Shown here: in pieces, positions 36,730 to 48,044 of the stretch
How positions within the stretch are numbered: the stretch's first letter is position 1
Layout of the letters: every line of letters begins with the position of its first letter
DNA from: Endothia cerciana
Lineage: Eukaryota > Ascomycota > Sordariomycetes > Diaporthales > Cryphonectriaceae
Reading direction: 5' to 3'
Length of the DNA stretch: 64,000 nt
NCBI GenBank assembly: GCA_026119935.1
Contig: JALRMH010000017.1
Location: forward strand, 62,001 to 126,000
Translations under genes and position numbers: made by a program
Notes under the pieces: generated by a model
The model's input: only the letters and a program-made list of their open reading frames with translations
Database searches by the model: none
Told to the model about the DNA's origin: nothing

Positions 36730-39700
36730 TATAGGCCTGGGTTGAAAGGAGCTGAGCCAGAAGGGCGCGTACCTGTGTTGCCGGACCAAGATGGATGCTG
36801 CGTCCGAATGTCATATATCCCCGCTCCCCCCTCATTACTTTCTCAGATTCTGGTCTGTTTCATTACAGCCTGCTGTATAAACGCCACACAACTCTATCAT
36901 CTCTTGAATTATGTTGTCAGTCGTTCGGTGAAGAAGGGCGCTAAGGCGCAATCTTTGACGGATGTTAATATAATTAGTTAACATCTGGGAATAATCAAAT
37001 TTCCACTCCACTCGACCAGCCACGAAAACATCGTACGCACTGGACGGCGCTATCCTACTTCTCCAGAACAATGATTAAACACATGAGGGTGATACCATAT
37101 ATCTTAGTTCAAGAGCTCGGAGCTAGACCGCAATATCTTCTGATTCCTCCTATACTCCTCTGTTGACACAAGCATTTCACTTGAAAACGAACAGAAGATC
37201 CGCCAGCCTTTTCGTCAGCATGAACACCAATAGTAGCCTCATGTCTCCATTTGCCAGCAGCCGCTTGTCGTAAAGCCATTTTCAAGTGATTCCACCCCCA
37301 TCGTCAGCTCTCCCGCCGGCGCAGGATCCCAAGCCCAGACCACTCCTGCGCCACCATTCCAGCCTAGCAAAAAACATGTCGAGGAAGCTCTTGATGTTGT
37401 GCGTCAGCGCCGGGAACTTGCGTGTCCGGGCCCCCTGGCTTTTTCTCTCCTCGTCAGCGACGGGTCTACCTGTGGACCGTCTCAGGCGCTTGCGACCTCG
37501 TCTCGCTGAGACACCGCTGGGCCGAACGGAATACCGACGTTCCGTGTGATCCCCCGACGCCATCGAACCGCCGACTCCTCCGACCTCATTTCTCGAATCA
37601 TCAACACCCGACGACACCTTCGCGCCAGGCCTGTTCGTGCTGTCGCGCGTCTCCTGGCCGCTGCCTTGGCCATTTCGAGTCGTTTGACAGCCGTTCTCTC
37701 TGAATGCCTTTGGAACGAAGGAGCGGTTCTGTACCCGCACCTGTCGGGGGCCCGTGGGGGAGCGATTGCTTATGGTGGCCTTTCATATGACAGAGCTGAA
37801 GGTAGGGCGGCTCCCTTCAGAAGTTGAATCTTGCTCAATGACGAGTCGAGGAGACGATAGCTGGCACCTGAAGACATCTGGGAGAGACATCGCTTCTTCG
37901 GACGAGCCAAAACCTTCGTTGGCGGCTTCATCTTCTGCGCAAACGAGCAGCCACTCTTGCTCCTCATCTTGGGATGATGGTAGCCATCTTAATTCTCCGA
38001 ACGAAAGGGATGAGCCGGTCGAAATTGTAGACACTTTGACGGGGTTGGTAACGTCCGGTTACGGTCGCCGAGGGATTTGGGGAAACTGCTGAAGCGGCGT
38101 CTCTATGGACTGAGACTGTGTGATGGTATAGGTTCCCGTTTGTGACGCAGAAGTCAACCGGGTTCCGTTGTAAGATGTCTCTGTTGTTGTTTGTGCATAA
38201 ATACCGAGAGAAGCCACGCGAAGCTCGCCTCAACGAGACGTAGAAGAACAAAAAAGAGGAGAGGACGCTTCAGTCGAGAGGAGGACTACGAGGTCCAGGG
38301 CGTTCCAGTCTACTACTCAGTGGACTGATACAACTGTGATTGGATCCCCGAGGCACTCTTGACAAACAGTGATAGAAAGTTTGATGACCAAAGTTGAGAT
38401 TGACCAGCGAGCATGTCTCAAGACAAACGAGAATTTTCTGGCTGAGGGGGACATGAAGTGAAGGGGTTTGAAGCTGACTGAGCAAGGGAGGATGAGATCA
38501 GTTACCGCACACGGTGTCACTGGCCGGCAGGTAACAGCCGGGAGTGAAAGATGTGAAGGCATCGTCAGCATCCCCGCGCCACAAACTCGGACTCTGGTAA
38601 GGAGTCCCGTGTAGGTCGGCCTGGTTAACGAGGAAATATCCCAAGGTGTCACCTGTAATAAGAAGTATGCGCCCGGTTGACTGCTCAGTGTCGTATGCTG
38701 ATAATGAACAAGCTGCTTCTGCCGTGAGGGCTTTCACGTATTGTTGCGACGTTGCCTTTCATGCTTGCCGCTTTCGCGGTAACATCGCACTATGGCTCGC
38801 TCGCTCACCCCGCCATTCAACGACGTAGTCCTCCATGCTGATTTTACTCGTGTATGTTCCTCAGGAGCCATTTCCCGGGGAGGGGGGCTCGAGCCACAGC
38901 CAAAATGCATCTCGATGCGGCCCAACGTTCGAATTCACAATGACATAATCTTTGAACAACCAGGCGAATAACCATCACTGCCCTTATTGCCAAGGGACGG
39001 GTTGGTTGCCTCAGGATGATCTTGGGATTCTTCGCTGGAAACTGAGAGTTGAGCTGAGTTAAATTTCTGGAGGAGGTATTGGAAAGGCCGAAGATACGTG
39101 TTGCGATGCGCCTGGCGGTATTCTCTGATTGTGAACAGGTGAGGTTGTGCGGTCTAAACACGGACTCATTCAGTTCAGACCTTCCTGCTCAATGCAGCCC
39201 ACCCACCCCACCAGTCTGAGGTGGTCTGTATGGATCATGACTGTCATCTACTGGCCTAGAGGTTTGGGACTGGGCACGATCTGGAAGGATCCATCGCCGT
39301 TTCTTCACGCCTTGCCATCCGCGGTGGCTGACCACGCAGCCAATGGTCCTTTTCCCCCTCGCCCTTACGAAACATGTGAAGAGGCGAGCATGCAGGCTAG
39401 AGCATCATCTCTTCTTGTCGGTTTTGCACAGCGCCGTCGTCTGGTAGCATTCCCTCTCCTTTGAAGCACCCTGTCGACCCGATCCCGCCTGTCCTCCCTA
39501 GCACCTCGTGATTCAAGTCGTTGCGTTTCCTGTTTCATCGTTCCTCCTGGGCTCAGTTGACCACAACATCATCTTACCAGCGCTGATCTCGCGCGCGCCC
39601 AGCTGGTTGATCCCTCCTTCTCTTACGATGAAATTGCGCGCGTCTTGAGGGTTCAATTGGAATCTTCGTCAATCTTGTCGCTGATGGCCTGAGCATTGGC

Positions 39701-39847
39701 CGTTCTTGCTCGGCGCATCCTGCAGCGCCCCCCTGGAATTTCGATGGATGAGGAGAGGGTGAAGAGAAGAGATCTAGTCCTGGAGGCAGCACTTGATATC
39801 ATATCCGGATTATTCGAGCACAGCAGAGACCATCAGAGGCGAACATC
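36730..39847. other. Gene-poor region upstream of GH76 gene
   Basis: About 3.1 kb. Open frames up to about 150 codons at 37282-37740 (minus) and Ser-rich frames near 37,754-38,092 (plus) look coding-like in places but have no recognised domain and no consistent exon structure. I cannot support a gene here. Confidence 0.4.
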
Positions 39848-41755
39848 ATGTTGTTCTCCCGAATCGCGCTCGAGGCAGCCTTGTTTGGCGCAGCGGCTGC
39901 CAGATCCCACCTGAACCCACCTGCGCGACAGCAAATCCTGGCCAAGCATGGCGATGAGATTGTTAGCCGTCCTTCGGCTGCCACGTCGAGCACGTATTTC
40001 CTGGATAAGATCATAGAGGTTCTCGATATGATGCAAGACGATTACTTCCAGCCCTGGTTGGGGACATGGCCCACAGCCATCGACTGGACGGCTGCCGTGA
40101 TGGGGACGCACGCCTCTGGTGCCCTCAGCACAATCTCGCGGGCCCTCGATCTCCTCCCAGGCACCGACCGCTGGGCCGGCATGGGCAAGGAGAACACTGT
40201 CACTCTTTTCTTCTCACAAGTCCTCAGTTTCTATTTCGGCCAGGATAGCTTCGCCATCCGGAACGAGGCATACGACGATATCCTCTGGGTAGTCTTGGGC
40301 TGGCTCGAGACCATCCAGTTCATCGACCTCCACACTAGCGTCACCTCCAGGCAGACATTCGAGGCTATGGGCGAGTATCTGGGCCAGCACGGCTTTGAGA
40401 AGTGGCACGGGAATATATGGATTCCCGCCTTTGCGCATCGCAGCAGGATCTTCTGGAATCTGGCCAAGATGGGCTGGGATTCGGATCTCTGTGGTGGTGG
40501 TATGACCTGGAACCCGAGACTCGAGCCGTACAAGAACGCAATCACAAACCAGCTCTTCATCTCGGCATCTGCATCGATGCACTTGTACTTCCCGGGCGAC
40601 GGGAATCGTTCGCCGTTCTTTAGTGAGGCGGATACCACCAGCTCCGAACACTTTGTGCGACCAAGTGCGCAGGACGTATTCAAGCCTCAAGACCCTGCCT
40701 TCCTTCATTTCGCGAGGGAAGGCTACAATTGGCTTCGGTCCTCCGGGATGATGAACGATAGAGGCCTGTACACAGACGGATTCCACATCTCGGGGTGGAG
40801 TAACCCTAGAAGCACCAACAAGAGGTGTGACATCCGTAATGAGCAGGTGTACACCTACAACCAGGGAGTTATCTTGACGGGTCAGCTCAACCTCTGGAAG
40901 ATTACAGGTAACTGCTCGTATGTGGAAGACGGGCACCAGCTCGTCCGGTCTGTCGTCCAAGCAACGGGATGGGACCTGGGAGACCAGCGGCCTGTTGACC
41001 GTGATGTCCCTCATGCACACAATCCGCATCGCTGGCGAGGCAGGAGGCTGCCGCGCTGGCACGGCATCGGCCGTGCAGGCGTCATAGAAGAAGTCTGCGA
41101 CAGCCGTGGCGACTGCTCGCAAGATTCCCAGACCTTCAAGGGCATCTTCTTCCACCATCTCACAACCTTTTGTGGCTCCTCCCTCTCCTGGTCAGAGTTC
41201 GTGGAGCCGCAGAGCGATACCCTACACCATATCCACAAGCACATGCACGCGTGCCAATCATATCTCCCCTGGCTCGAGCACAACACCCACGCGATGATGA
41301 AGACCCGCGACAACGCGGGTAGGGTCGGCATGTGGTGGACCGCGGGCCTGCTGGGCCTGGACGACGAGATGCCACCTGATGAGGACTTCGCCGACATGAT
41401 GGATCCCGACGCAGTGGATTACAGAAACGGTGGCATACCAGATGATCCGACGTGGAGGCACACGCCCGTCAAGCCGCCGAGTGTCCCGAAGATGCGCCTG
41501 CCTGATGTCGGGAAGCGCCTCGCGGATCATTTGACCTCGCGGGACGATCACGACGACGACGACTGCGAAGGCGGCGAGGGGCTCTGCGGTCAGGACCGCG
41601 AGGGCCATAAGCAGGATCTCAACGACCGCGGCCGCGGGCGGACCGTCGAAACGCAGGGCGGTGGGTTGGCACTGCTGAGGGCGTATTGGGAGATCTCTGA
41701 CGGCCCGGGCGCAGCGAGGGCGCAACGCCATCCGGCTCAGGGCGATGAGTTGTGA
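39848..41755 (+). CDS. Secreted glycoside hydrolase family 76-type protein
   Basis: Predicted secreted alpha-1,6-mannan-type hydrolase or transglycosidase, related to Dcw1/Dfg5-like GH76 proteins that act on cell-wall mannan or GPI glycans. Single exon, 635 residues. A signal peptide is clear at MLFSRIALEAALFGAAAARS. Family-like segments are YTDGFHISGW (about 310), EQVYTYNQGVILTGQLNLW (about 338) and CSQDSQTFKGIFFHHL (about 425). I do not see the classical double-Asp catalytic motif with certainty. The C-terminal 100 residues are charged and low in complexity, with no GPI signal, so the protein is probably soluble. The segment around 385-415 is Arg/His-rich and could reflect a local reading-frame problem, but the frame recovers. 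Assignment to GH76 is by motif pattern. Confidence 0.8.
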   Translation: MLFSRIALEAALFGAAAARSHLNPPARQQILAKHGDEIVSRPSAATSSTYFLDKIIEVLDMMQDDYFQPWLGTWPTAIDWTAAVMGTHASGALSTISRALDLLPGTDRWAGMGKENTVTLFFSQVLSFYFGQDSFAIRNEAYDDILWVVLGWLETIQFIDLHTSVTSRQTFEAMGEYLGQHGFEKWHGNIWIPAFAHRSRIFWNLAKMGWDSDLCGGGMTWNPRLEPYKNAITNQLFISASASMHLYFPGDGNRSPFFSEADTTSSEHFVRPSAQDVFKPQDPAFLHFAREGYNWLRSSGMMNDRGLYTDGFHISGWSNPRSTNKRCDIRNEQVYTYNQGVILTGQLNLWKITGNCSYVEDGHQLVRSVVQATGWDLGDQRPVDRDVPHAHNPHRWRGRRLPRWHGIGRAGVIEEVCDSRGDCSQDSQTFKGIFFHHLTTFCGSSLSWSEFVEPQSDTLHHIHKHMHACQSYLPWLEHNTHAMMKTRDNAGRVGMWWTAGLLGLDDEMPPDEDFADMMDPDAVDYRNGGIPDDPTWRHTPVKPPSVPKMRLPDVGKRLADHLTSRDDHDDDDCEGGEGLCGQDREGHKQDLNDRGRGRTVETQGGGLALLRAYWEISDGPGAARAQRHPAQGDEL

Positions 41756-42203
41756 TGCCTGTACTCAGACAGGCAACTCGATCGAGCAGTTGCACCCCTG
41801 TCTTGAGGACGGACGGTTTGCTCGTGTACCTACGAGATCCCCGACCGCATAGGTTTACCTATAATATATTACTCGCAAATGGATTGTCCGGTTTCCACAT
41901 GAACAAATGTCCCTCCTGGGGACATTTGGAAGCTGTGTGAGTGTCCTCATCAATTTCAAAAGACGTAAACCTCTACCCCCCCCCCCCCGCCCCCGGGCGC
42001 TGTTATTGTTGTTACACGCTCAAATGCCTGGTCCGGCCCATGACTTGCTGATCCTGTGCGGATGTCCTACCCTTCTCCCACTGCGATACACGGCATCCCG
42101 TCAGATGTGCACTGGCCTGTCCCATGCGCAATGTGATGAACCGCCACTTTGAAAGACAGTCTTCTCTTCAGTTCTGCTCCCTCCATCAGTCCCAGCTGGG
42201 CTC
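41756..42203. other. Convergent intergenic region between GH76 and ERD2 genes
   Basis: Contains a C homopolymer near 41,977-41,990. No gene seen. Confidence 0.4.
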
Positions 42204-43588
42204 CTAATCCCTCCACTCATCACCGCCCTTCAGACCGCTTGGCACACCCGGGGCATTCGAGCTGCCGCCCGCCTCGTCGTCGCCGTCCTCGTCGTCCAGC
42301 GCCATGGCGAGCTCATCGGGGTCCCTCATCTTGGCATCCGGCGCATCGACGTCCGTGATGCCGTGCTCCTCCTCGTCGTCCTCCATGAACGGCCGGCCCT
42401 CGCCGCCCAGCACGCCGTCGTCCGCGCTCACCGAGATGCCCCTCTTGCCCCACGCGCTCCGGCCCGAGGCGCCGTTCCGCCCGCCGCCGCCGCCCAGCGC
42501 GGGGGCGCCCTCCTCGTCGTCTTCGCCGCCCGCGGCCTCGCGGTCGACGTGCTTCCCGAAGATGCGGCGCAGCAGCCAGCTCTTGCGCATGTCGTCGGCG
42601 TCGACGACGCCGCCGGAGCGGAGCTTGACGCGCTGGCGCGTGTAGTAGACCCAGGCGAAGTCGACGTAGAGGGCGGTCTGCAGGATGCCGAAGATGACCT
42701 GGACGGGCTTGGGCTTGAGGTCGCTGATGTCGAGCTCGCGGACGATCCAGTTCAGGATGTAGAAGCCGCGGTACAGGCCCAGCGCGAGGAGGTAGTAGGT
42801 GTCGATGACGGTGGGGACGGTGGTCTGGCGGAGGAGGAGGAGCTGCGGGAGGACGCAGACGGACTCGAGGATGTAGGACAGGTTCCAGAGCCACTGTGTG
42901 CGGAGGACATCAGCAAGGGTGACTTCTGTTTGGCTCGGGCCGGGGGGCGCGCTGAAAGGGGGGGGGGAGGGTGGTTGGTCATCTGTGGTGCGCGGCAAGG
43001 CTTACATAGAAGAAGCTCCACTCGTCCTTGTCCTGGAAGATCAGCATGGTGAACGGCGAGAGGAGCAGCGAGCCGAAGAAGCACGCCGCGCCCAGCTTCC
43101 ACGCCAGCTCACGCTCCCTCGTGCGCGGGAACATCCACTGCATCACCGCGATGATGTAGAAAGACGACAGAATGTAGAAGATCTTGAAGATGCGGTTGTA
43201 CAGGAACTGGGCGGCGCCGAAGAGGTCCGTGTAGCGCGCCAGGAAGACGACGCAGTAGAGGACCTGCGTTATGAAGGAGACGCCTGCCGATTCATCGCGC
43301 ATGGGCGCGCGCGTCAGCGGTCATGCCACGGCTCGGGGAACCAAGAATTTTGTTACTGGAAAAGAGAGGAGGGGGGGGGGGGGAGGTTTCTGTGGTCCAT
43401 GAGGCATGGCGGAGGGGAGAAATACCTTCTGCGCTGCGGTTGCGATGTATGGAGAGCAGGAGGACGATCTTGGAGCCCAGGTGGCAGAAGTCGCCTGCCA
43501 GGCGGAATAGCTGTCCCGGGGGGTCAGTCTCGCTGCGCCCGTGTCGAGGAGCATCTCGGGGGCTACCACTCACATTCCAAGCGCCCAT
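42204..43588 (-). CDS. ERD2: ER lumen protein-retaining receptor with long acidic tail
   Basis: Seven-helix KDEL/HDEL receptor that returns ER proteins from the Golgi. Four exons, 43588-43574, 43510-43426, 43283-43006 and 42893-42204, give 355 residues. The first exon is only 15 bases (five codons). Landmark segments are FRLAGDFCHLGSKIVLL, RYTDLFGAAQFLYN, WNLSYILESVCVLPQL, YLLALGLYRGFYILNWI and ALYVDFAWVYYTRQRV, which cover the normal receptor to about residue 218. The remaining about 137 residues form a cytosolic tail, first basic (SWLLRRIFGKH), then acidic with DDEDGDDEAGG. Ordinary Erd2 proteins end near residue 215-220, so this tail is an addition; I cannot tell how widespread it is. Reading frame and splice phases agree throughout. 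Confidence 0.9.
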
Positions 43589-44642
43589 CTCGACTGGGTG
43601 TTTTTGGGCCTCGATGGGCCAGGTTACGAGGGGAGGTCTTCAGGTGGCGTGGGAGGGAAGCCCTTCTGCCCTCAAAAGGCAGGCTCGCTGACGGTTCAGA
43701 CGGGGGCGGGTGTTTGGCCCTCGGGGTTGCACGACGCGCGAGGGAGAGGGTTCGCTCGTCCCCTTCGGTTCTCTGGTGTTCTCTGAAGATACAAGGGCGC
43801 GCTGGTGCTTCTGGACCCAGAGCTGGAGGGTCGTCGTCGCGGGTCTTGTCGAAGCCTCGAAGCTTGTGAAGCTATGAAAGTGGCTGGCTGGGCTGCCAAA
43901 TGGTGATGGTGTCTGCTGGCGACGTAGGGTTACGTGGAGGGTAGTGGGCCGCGGCGTATCAGCTGCGGGACTGAGGACGTCACGCAGGGACAGGGGGCCC
44001 CTAAGTCAGCCCAGCAAAAGCGTCTCCTTCATGCAGCTGATCGGCCCGGCCACGGTAGCGAGGTACCCGTGATCGCTTGGCAATCTTCGCCTGGCCTCCG
44101 CGCATACGGAATGCCCCTACACGGGATTGGCTGTAGAACTGGGGCTCTCTCCCTCCTCAGTGCTATTCATCATTGTTATCTTCTCTTAGTGATTAGGGCC
44201 CACCATTTCTACGAGGATGCTGATTGAAAGGTGTTTCGAAGGTCAAATCCTTGCCCGATGCCCCGTATAACTCCGTACCGTTCCCGCGCCAATATCGGAC
44301 TGAGCTGTTGCCTCGCTGACCCTACGCAAGGCCCATCATTTCCATCTGAGACCGCACAGCATGCCGATTTTGCCCCTCCTCTCCCAGAATCAACCTTTGC
44401 GCCTGGATAGGTTTGCTGAAGCTGACAGCAGAGGGTCACAGTAGGATATACCTCCCGCCCCGAAAAATAAAATAAAATAAAGATACGAACACCAGAGGTC
44501 CTCCTGATGGCAGGTCCAGAGATGTCACCCTGCGGGCCGAGTGCTCGTTGGCCGGATGAGGGGTCTAGCCTGTTTCGATACCCGACCCAAAGACAACGAG
44601 CGCGTTTTGTACGTCTTCGTCGTGGATTATTTTGAGCGATCA
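43589..44642. other. Intergenic region between ERD2 and LicD/MNN4-like genes
   Basis: About 1 kb upstream of ERD2 and downstream of the MNN4-like gene; both run leftward. No gene supported. Confidence 0.4.
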
Positions 44643-45994
44643 TCACCGGAGCTCGGCGCTGCCGTCGGCCTCGGTGTGTTCTGGCAGCCACTCCATCCGT
44701 TCGTCGTTGAAGACGTGGCTGTACCTGGTCAGCACGCTTTTCGCCTGCTCCGCGACGGCCAAACTTACTCCGCAAAATGGGTTTCGGTCAGCGCGTGCGG
44801 CCCATATTCAGACTCGAGCATGTCTTTGTACCTGTACGGGATCTTGACCGGGGACCCCTCAAAAGTTGTGCTGAGGAGAGGGTAGAGGTAGGTGTCCTGC
44901 GGAGTGTCAGCCCGGGGCCGGAGAGGGTGACATGCGGAGGTGCATCATACTCTGAACTCGTGGCCGTCCTTGCAGGATAGGATCCCGTCACCAGCTGGGT
45001 GCGTCAGGTTGTACCTCACCGTGGTGATGTCGATGAACATCCCGCTCTCCGTGTCGATCCACCTCGCGTCGATGACGTTGAGCTTGTCGGTCTGCTCTCG
45101 GTTGATGTAGTTGGGGTTTACCTCCAGCAGGTAGTCCCTCCCGTCTGGGATCCGGGGTGTCCTGTAGTGGAAGGTGGACATATTGTAGTACGATGCGAGG
45201 TAGTGCATGCTCGCCTCAGACACTTGGCTGTGAGGATCGTCAGTGTCGGTCTCGACGGTATAGGTAAGGCCTCGGGCTCCAGGACGAGCCCCCGTCTGAC
45301 GGCTCAAGGCTAAGGCTTACACATCAACATCCGTATCCCACGGCAAGATCTGGTCATCGTCGTCAGCCTCAACGTTACGGCCACGAGGGGCGTCCACAAG
45401 GTGGCGGACCTTCTCTCCCCACCACCAGCCCATCAGGGAACCGTGCATGAGCCACGTCTCGATCCCTAGATCCATGAAAGTGGCCAGGTACGTCTGGACC
45501 AGGTTCTTCAGCACGTCCTTTTGTTCGGCATAAGGCAAGACGTCCTTTGCGAATCTACCGTACAGATCAGCATGCGTGTTCCGTTTGCAACACTGTCAGG
45601 TCAACTCACCGCCCGTCATAGTGTGGATGGAAACTTTATCGATCAGCGTTAACACAAGAAGGGCCCTTCTTGGATGAGAGCAACCCGGAACTCACAAAGC
45701 CTCATCTGCAGAGCAATTCGTTAGCGAGGCTGATCTCTGCTATTCACTGCGTGTGTTCTAGGGAGGGGGGCGGAGTCCCAATCCATGGATGCCATGAGGC
45801 TCTGCGCGAAACACCGGCAGAACCGGAGGGGCAAGGCAGGGCTTACGGAAGTATTTCTCTGGCTCGTCGGCATGTTTGCTATTGCGATTGTGGGGATTGT
45901 TTCTTCTCACTTGCAGGAAGTCCGCGTCTCCGACTGCCGTTGGGATCCATATGGATCCCCATGCGAGTGTGGGCAGGAACCTGGCGGGCCGCAT
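44643..45994 (-). CDS. LicD/MNN4-like protein with micro-exons
   Basis: Member of the LicD family related to yeast Mnn4, involved in mannosylphosphate addition to glycans; activity of this protein is not proven. My model has seven exons: 45994-45847, 45705-45696, 45633-45610, 45554-45321, 45227-44951, 44896-44769 and 44718-44643, total 298 residues with all phases consistent. Two exons are tiny (10 and 24 bases). A signal-like N-terminus (MRPARFLPTLAWGSIW) leads to EKYFHEAFFHPHYDGRF, rebuilt over three introns, then GIETWLMHGSLMGWWW, the acidic motif LPWDTDVDVQVSE, DARWIDTESGMFIDIT and CKDGHEFRDTYLYPL. The DTDVD acidic triplet is the expected metal site. The protein is short for Mnn4 and lacks the long Lys/Glu tail. 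The start codon and the two micro-exons are the least certain parts. Confidence 0.8.
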
Positions 45995-48044
45995 GATGGA
46001 GGACAGTCCGTCCGTGGCCCGACGACGAGCGGAGGAAGAAGTGAGACGCAAGGCGCCCCTTGAGGGGATGCGTGTGATAAGGACGATCTGTTGGACGTGC
46101 GCCGATTTGGTGTCGTGGTCACCTGTGCGGAAAAGCTGCAGCCGGATGTGTGGGTCGTGTATGCCTAGTGACACAACGGTGAGAGCCACACAAAGGAGCC
46201 GCTGGCACCGGATCAGCGAGGCAGCTTGCCGATCGACTGGATGGACGAAGAAGGTATCGTGAGACGATAGACTGGCGCCAGTAGGCAGGTTATGAGCACG
46301 GTGGTCCTGCTAGCGGTCGAGGCAACATCGAGAACCTAGTGGGCACGAGGGTACGTAAGTCGCGATCTGAAATATGGCCCGAGTCGGCTGGAGGCTCGGG
46401 TCCACATCAGGACGGTCTTGAAGACAAAACTAAATAAAGACTCTCAAGAAGGGAGATCGTCAAGATGGGACGACGTTATTTTCCACACCAGAATAGACTG
46501 CGCCGTCAAGGCTGAGGAGCGGGACCCTATCCTGGCCCTCTACTACTATTATGGTAGGGGGGGGGGGGGGACGGGCAGTGGCTCAGGAGATGATGGGAAC
46601 ATGGGGTTTTGGGCGATGACGCAGGCGTGCATCCACGCAGGGGCCAGAGGACTCGAGAGGACTCCCACTTTCCGGTGGTCTTCCCAATTATCCCAATTCT
46701 TCATGCATGGCCGCGTCCCACCACGACGCAAACAGCTCGAAAAGAGGTCGGGGCGTCGAACCGAGGGTCTGCCTGTGCCGCCGTTGGGGGTCTGGGGCCG
46801 CGTCATCCGGCGCAACCAGGCGGAACCCGCACGCAAACGGCAAATTCGGCAGGTCGGCAGGGTCCAAAACACATACTACTTTTGACGTCTCCTGGCACGC
46901 CTGAGTATGCAGTCCGCGGCTGCGATAGTGAAACAAGGCTCCGCCAGAGGGCTCTAGTCTCCTCCAGGGCTGATTAGGCATACGGCCCCGTCCGTCCTCC
47001 TCAGCGAGAGTCTTTGGTCTCAGGGTCTTACTATGATAATTACTATGCAGCCGCAACTTGGTGGGGCCTCAGGGGTCGCGGTGCGTAGTCAGTCTCCCTC
47101 CGGAGCCGACAAGTCCCCACTAGACAAGCGCTCTCTTCTCTTTTCCAGGCTGCCATGTAGTCTTTTCCAGCCGCGAAAGGCCACAGGGGCGATCGATGCG
47201 ATCAATACTTGAGGCCAGAATACCAACGCCCCCGGAGGCGATATGGTTAGGTTGTGAATTTGTCACCAGACCCCAGGTAGCATGATGCGAGGCCGTTGAG
47301 GCGCAACTCAGGTCTGATATTTATAGATTTCGGTGGAGAACCTCCACGTACAAACGGGTCGACACTTGACTCTGAACGTGCCAATAGATGATCTACATAT
47401 AGCACAAGAGTATCAAAGACCACTCAGCCTCGGCTGTGGGTCCTTGCTACCGCGACTCTGTCGTGAATCCTTACTACAGTACGTAGTATGTTCTTGAGTT
47501 CTAGGCTAGGTGGTCAGGTAGGACGCAGTGTCACCCTCGTGCGTCCGTGGGAGTACCGCCGCCACAAAGCTTGGCCCTGAAGCACGGTGGTTTGAGGCAC
47601 TGTGGCCGAGTCATCGATAAATCATTGCGTTGGCGTCGGAGTCGTCGCGTTGCCCAGGATGGACAGAACAATCTCGGCGGTGTGGATAGCGACCCAGCTT
47701 GGTAGATGTCCTCGCCATGTCCTCGCAAGACATAACGAAACCGGAACGGCCTAATCATAGCTGGCGTGCGCGTGCACTGAAGAGATACTGAGGGGCCCAA
47801 GAGACCCTGGCACCTGGGAAGAGCTGCTTCGCGATGGGGTCGGTGGTTTTGACCCAGCCCTAACCCTGGAGATGCTCGCGGGAGTCAACCTCCCCACCCT
47901 CGCTCGGCCGACGCGTCGTCGCGTCTCCCAAATCGAGGAAGCCAATGCCAAAGCCAATTACGACTTTCGAGATTCCATGGCACGCAGACGTTGCAGGTAC
48001 ACTTCTCTACCTCGAGGCTTCTGACCTGACAAGTCTGCGGCGGC
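45995..48044. other. Divergent intergenic region left of AME1
   Basis: About 2 kb without a supported gene. A G homopolymer lies at about 46,558-46,570. An imperfect palindrome TACTACAGTACGTAGTA lies near 47,473. Confidence 0.45.

Noticed and set aside
37282..38092. Possible gene from overlapping 90-150 codon frames on both strands
   Set aside because: No motif, no consistent splice sites, and the two strands are equally open.
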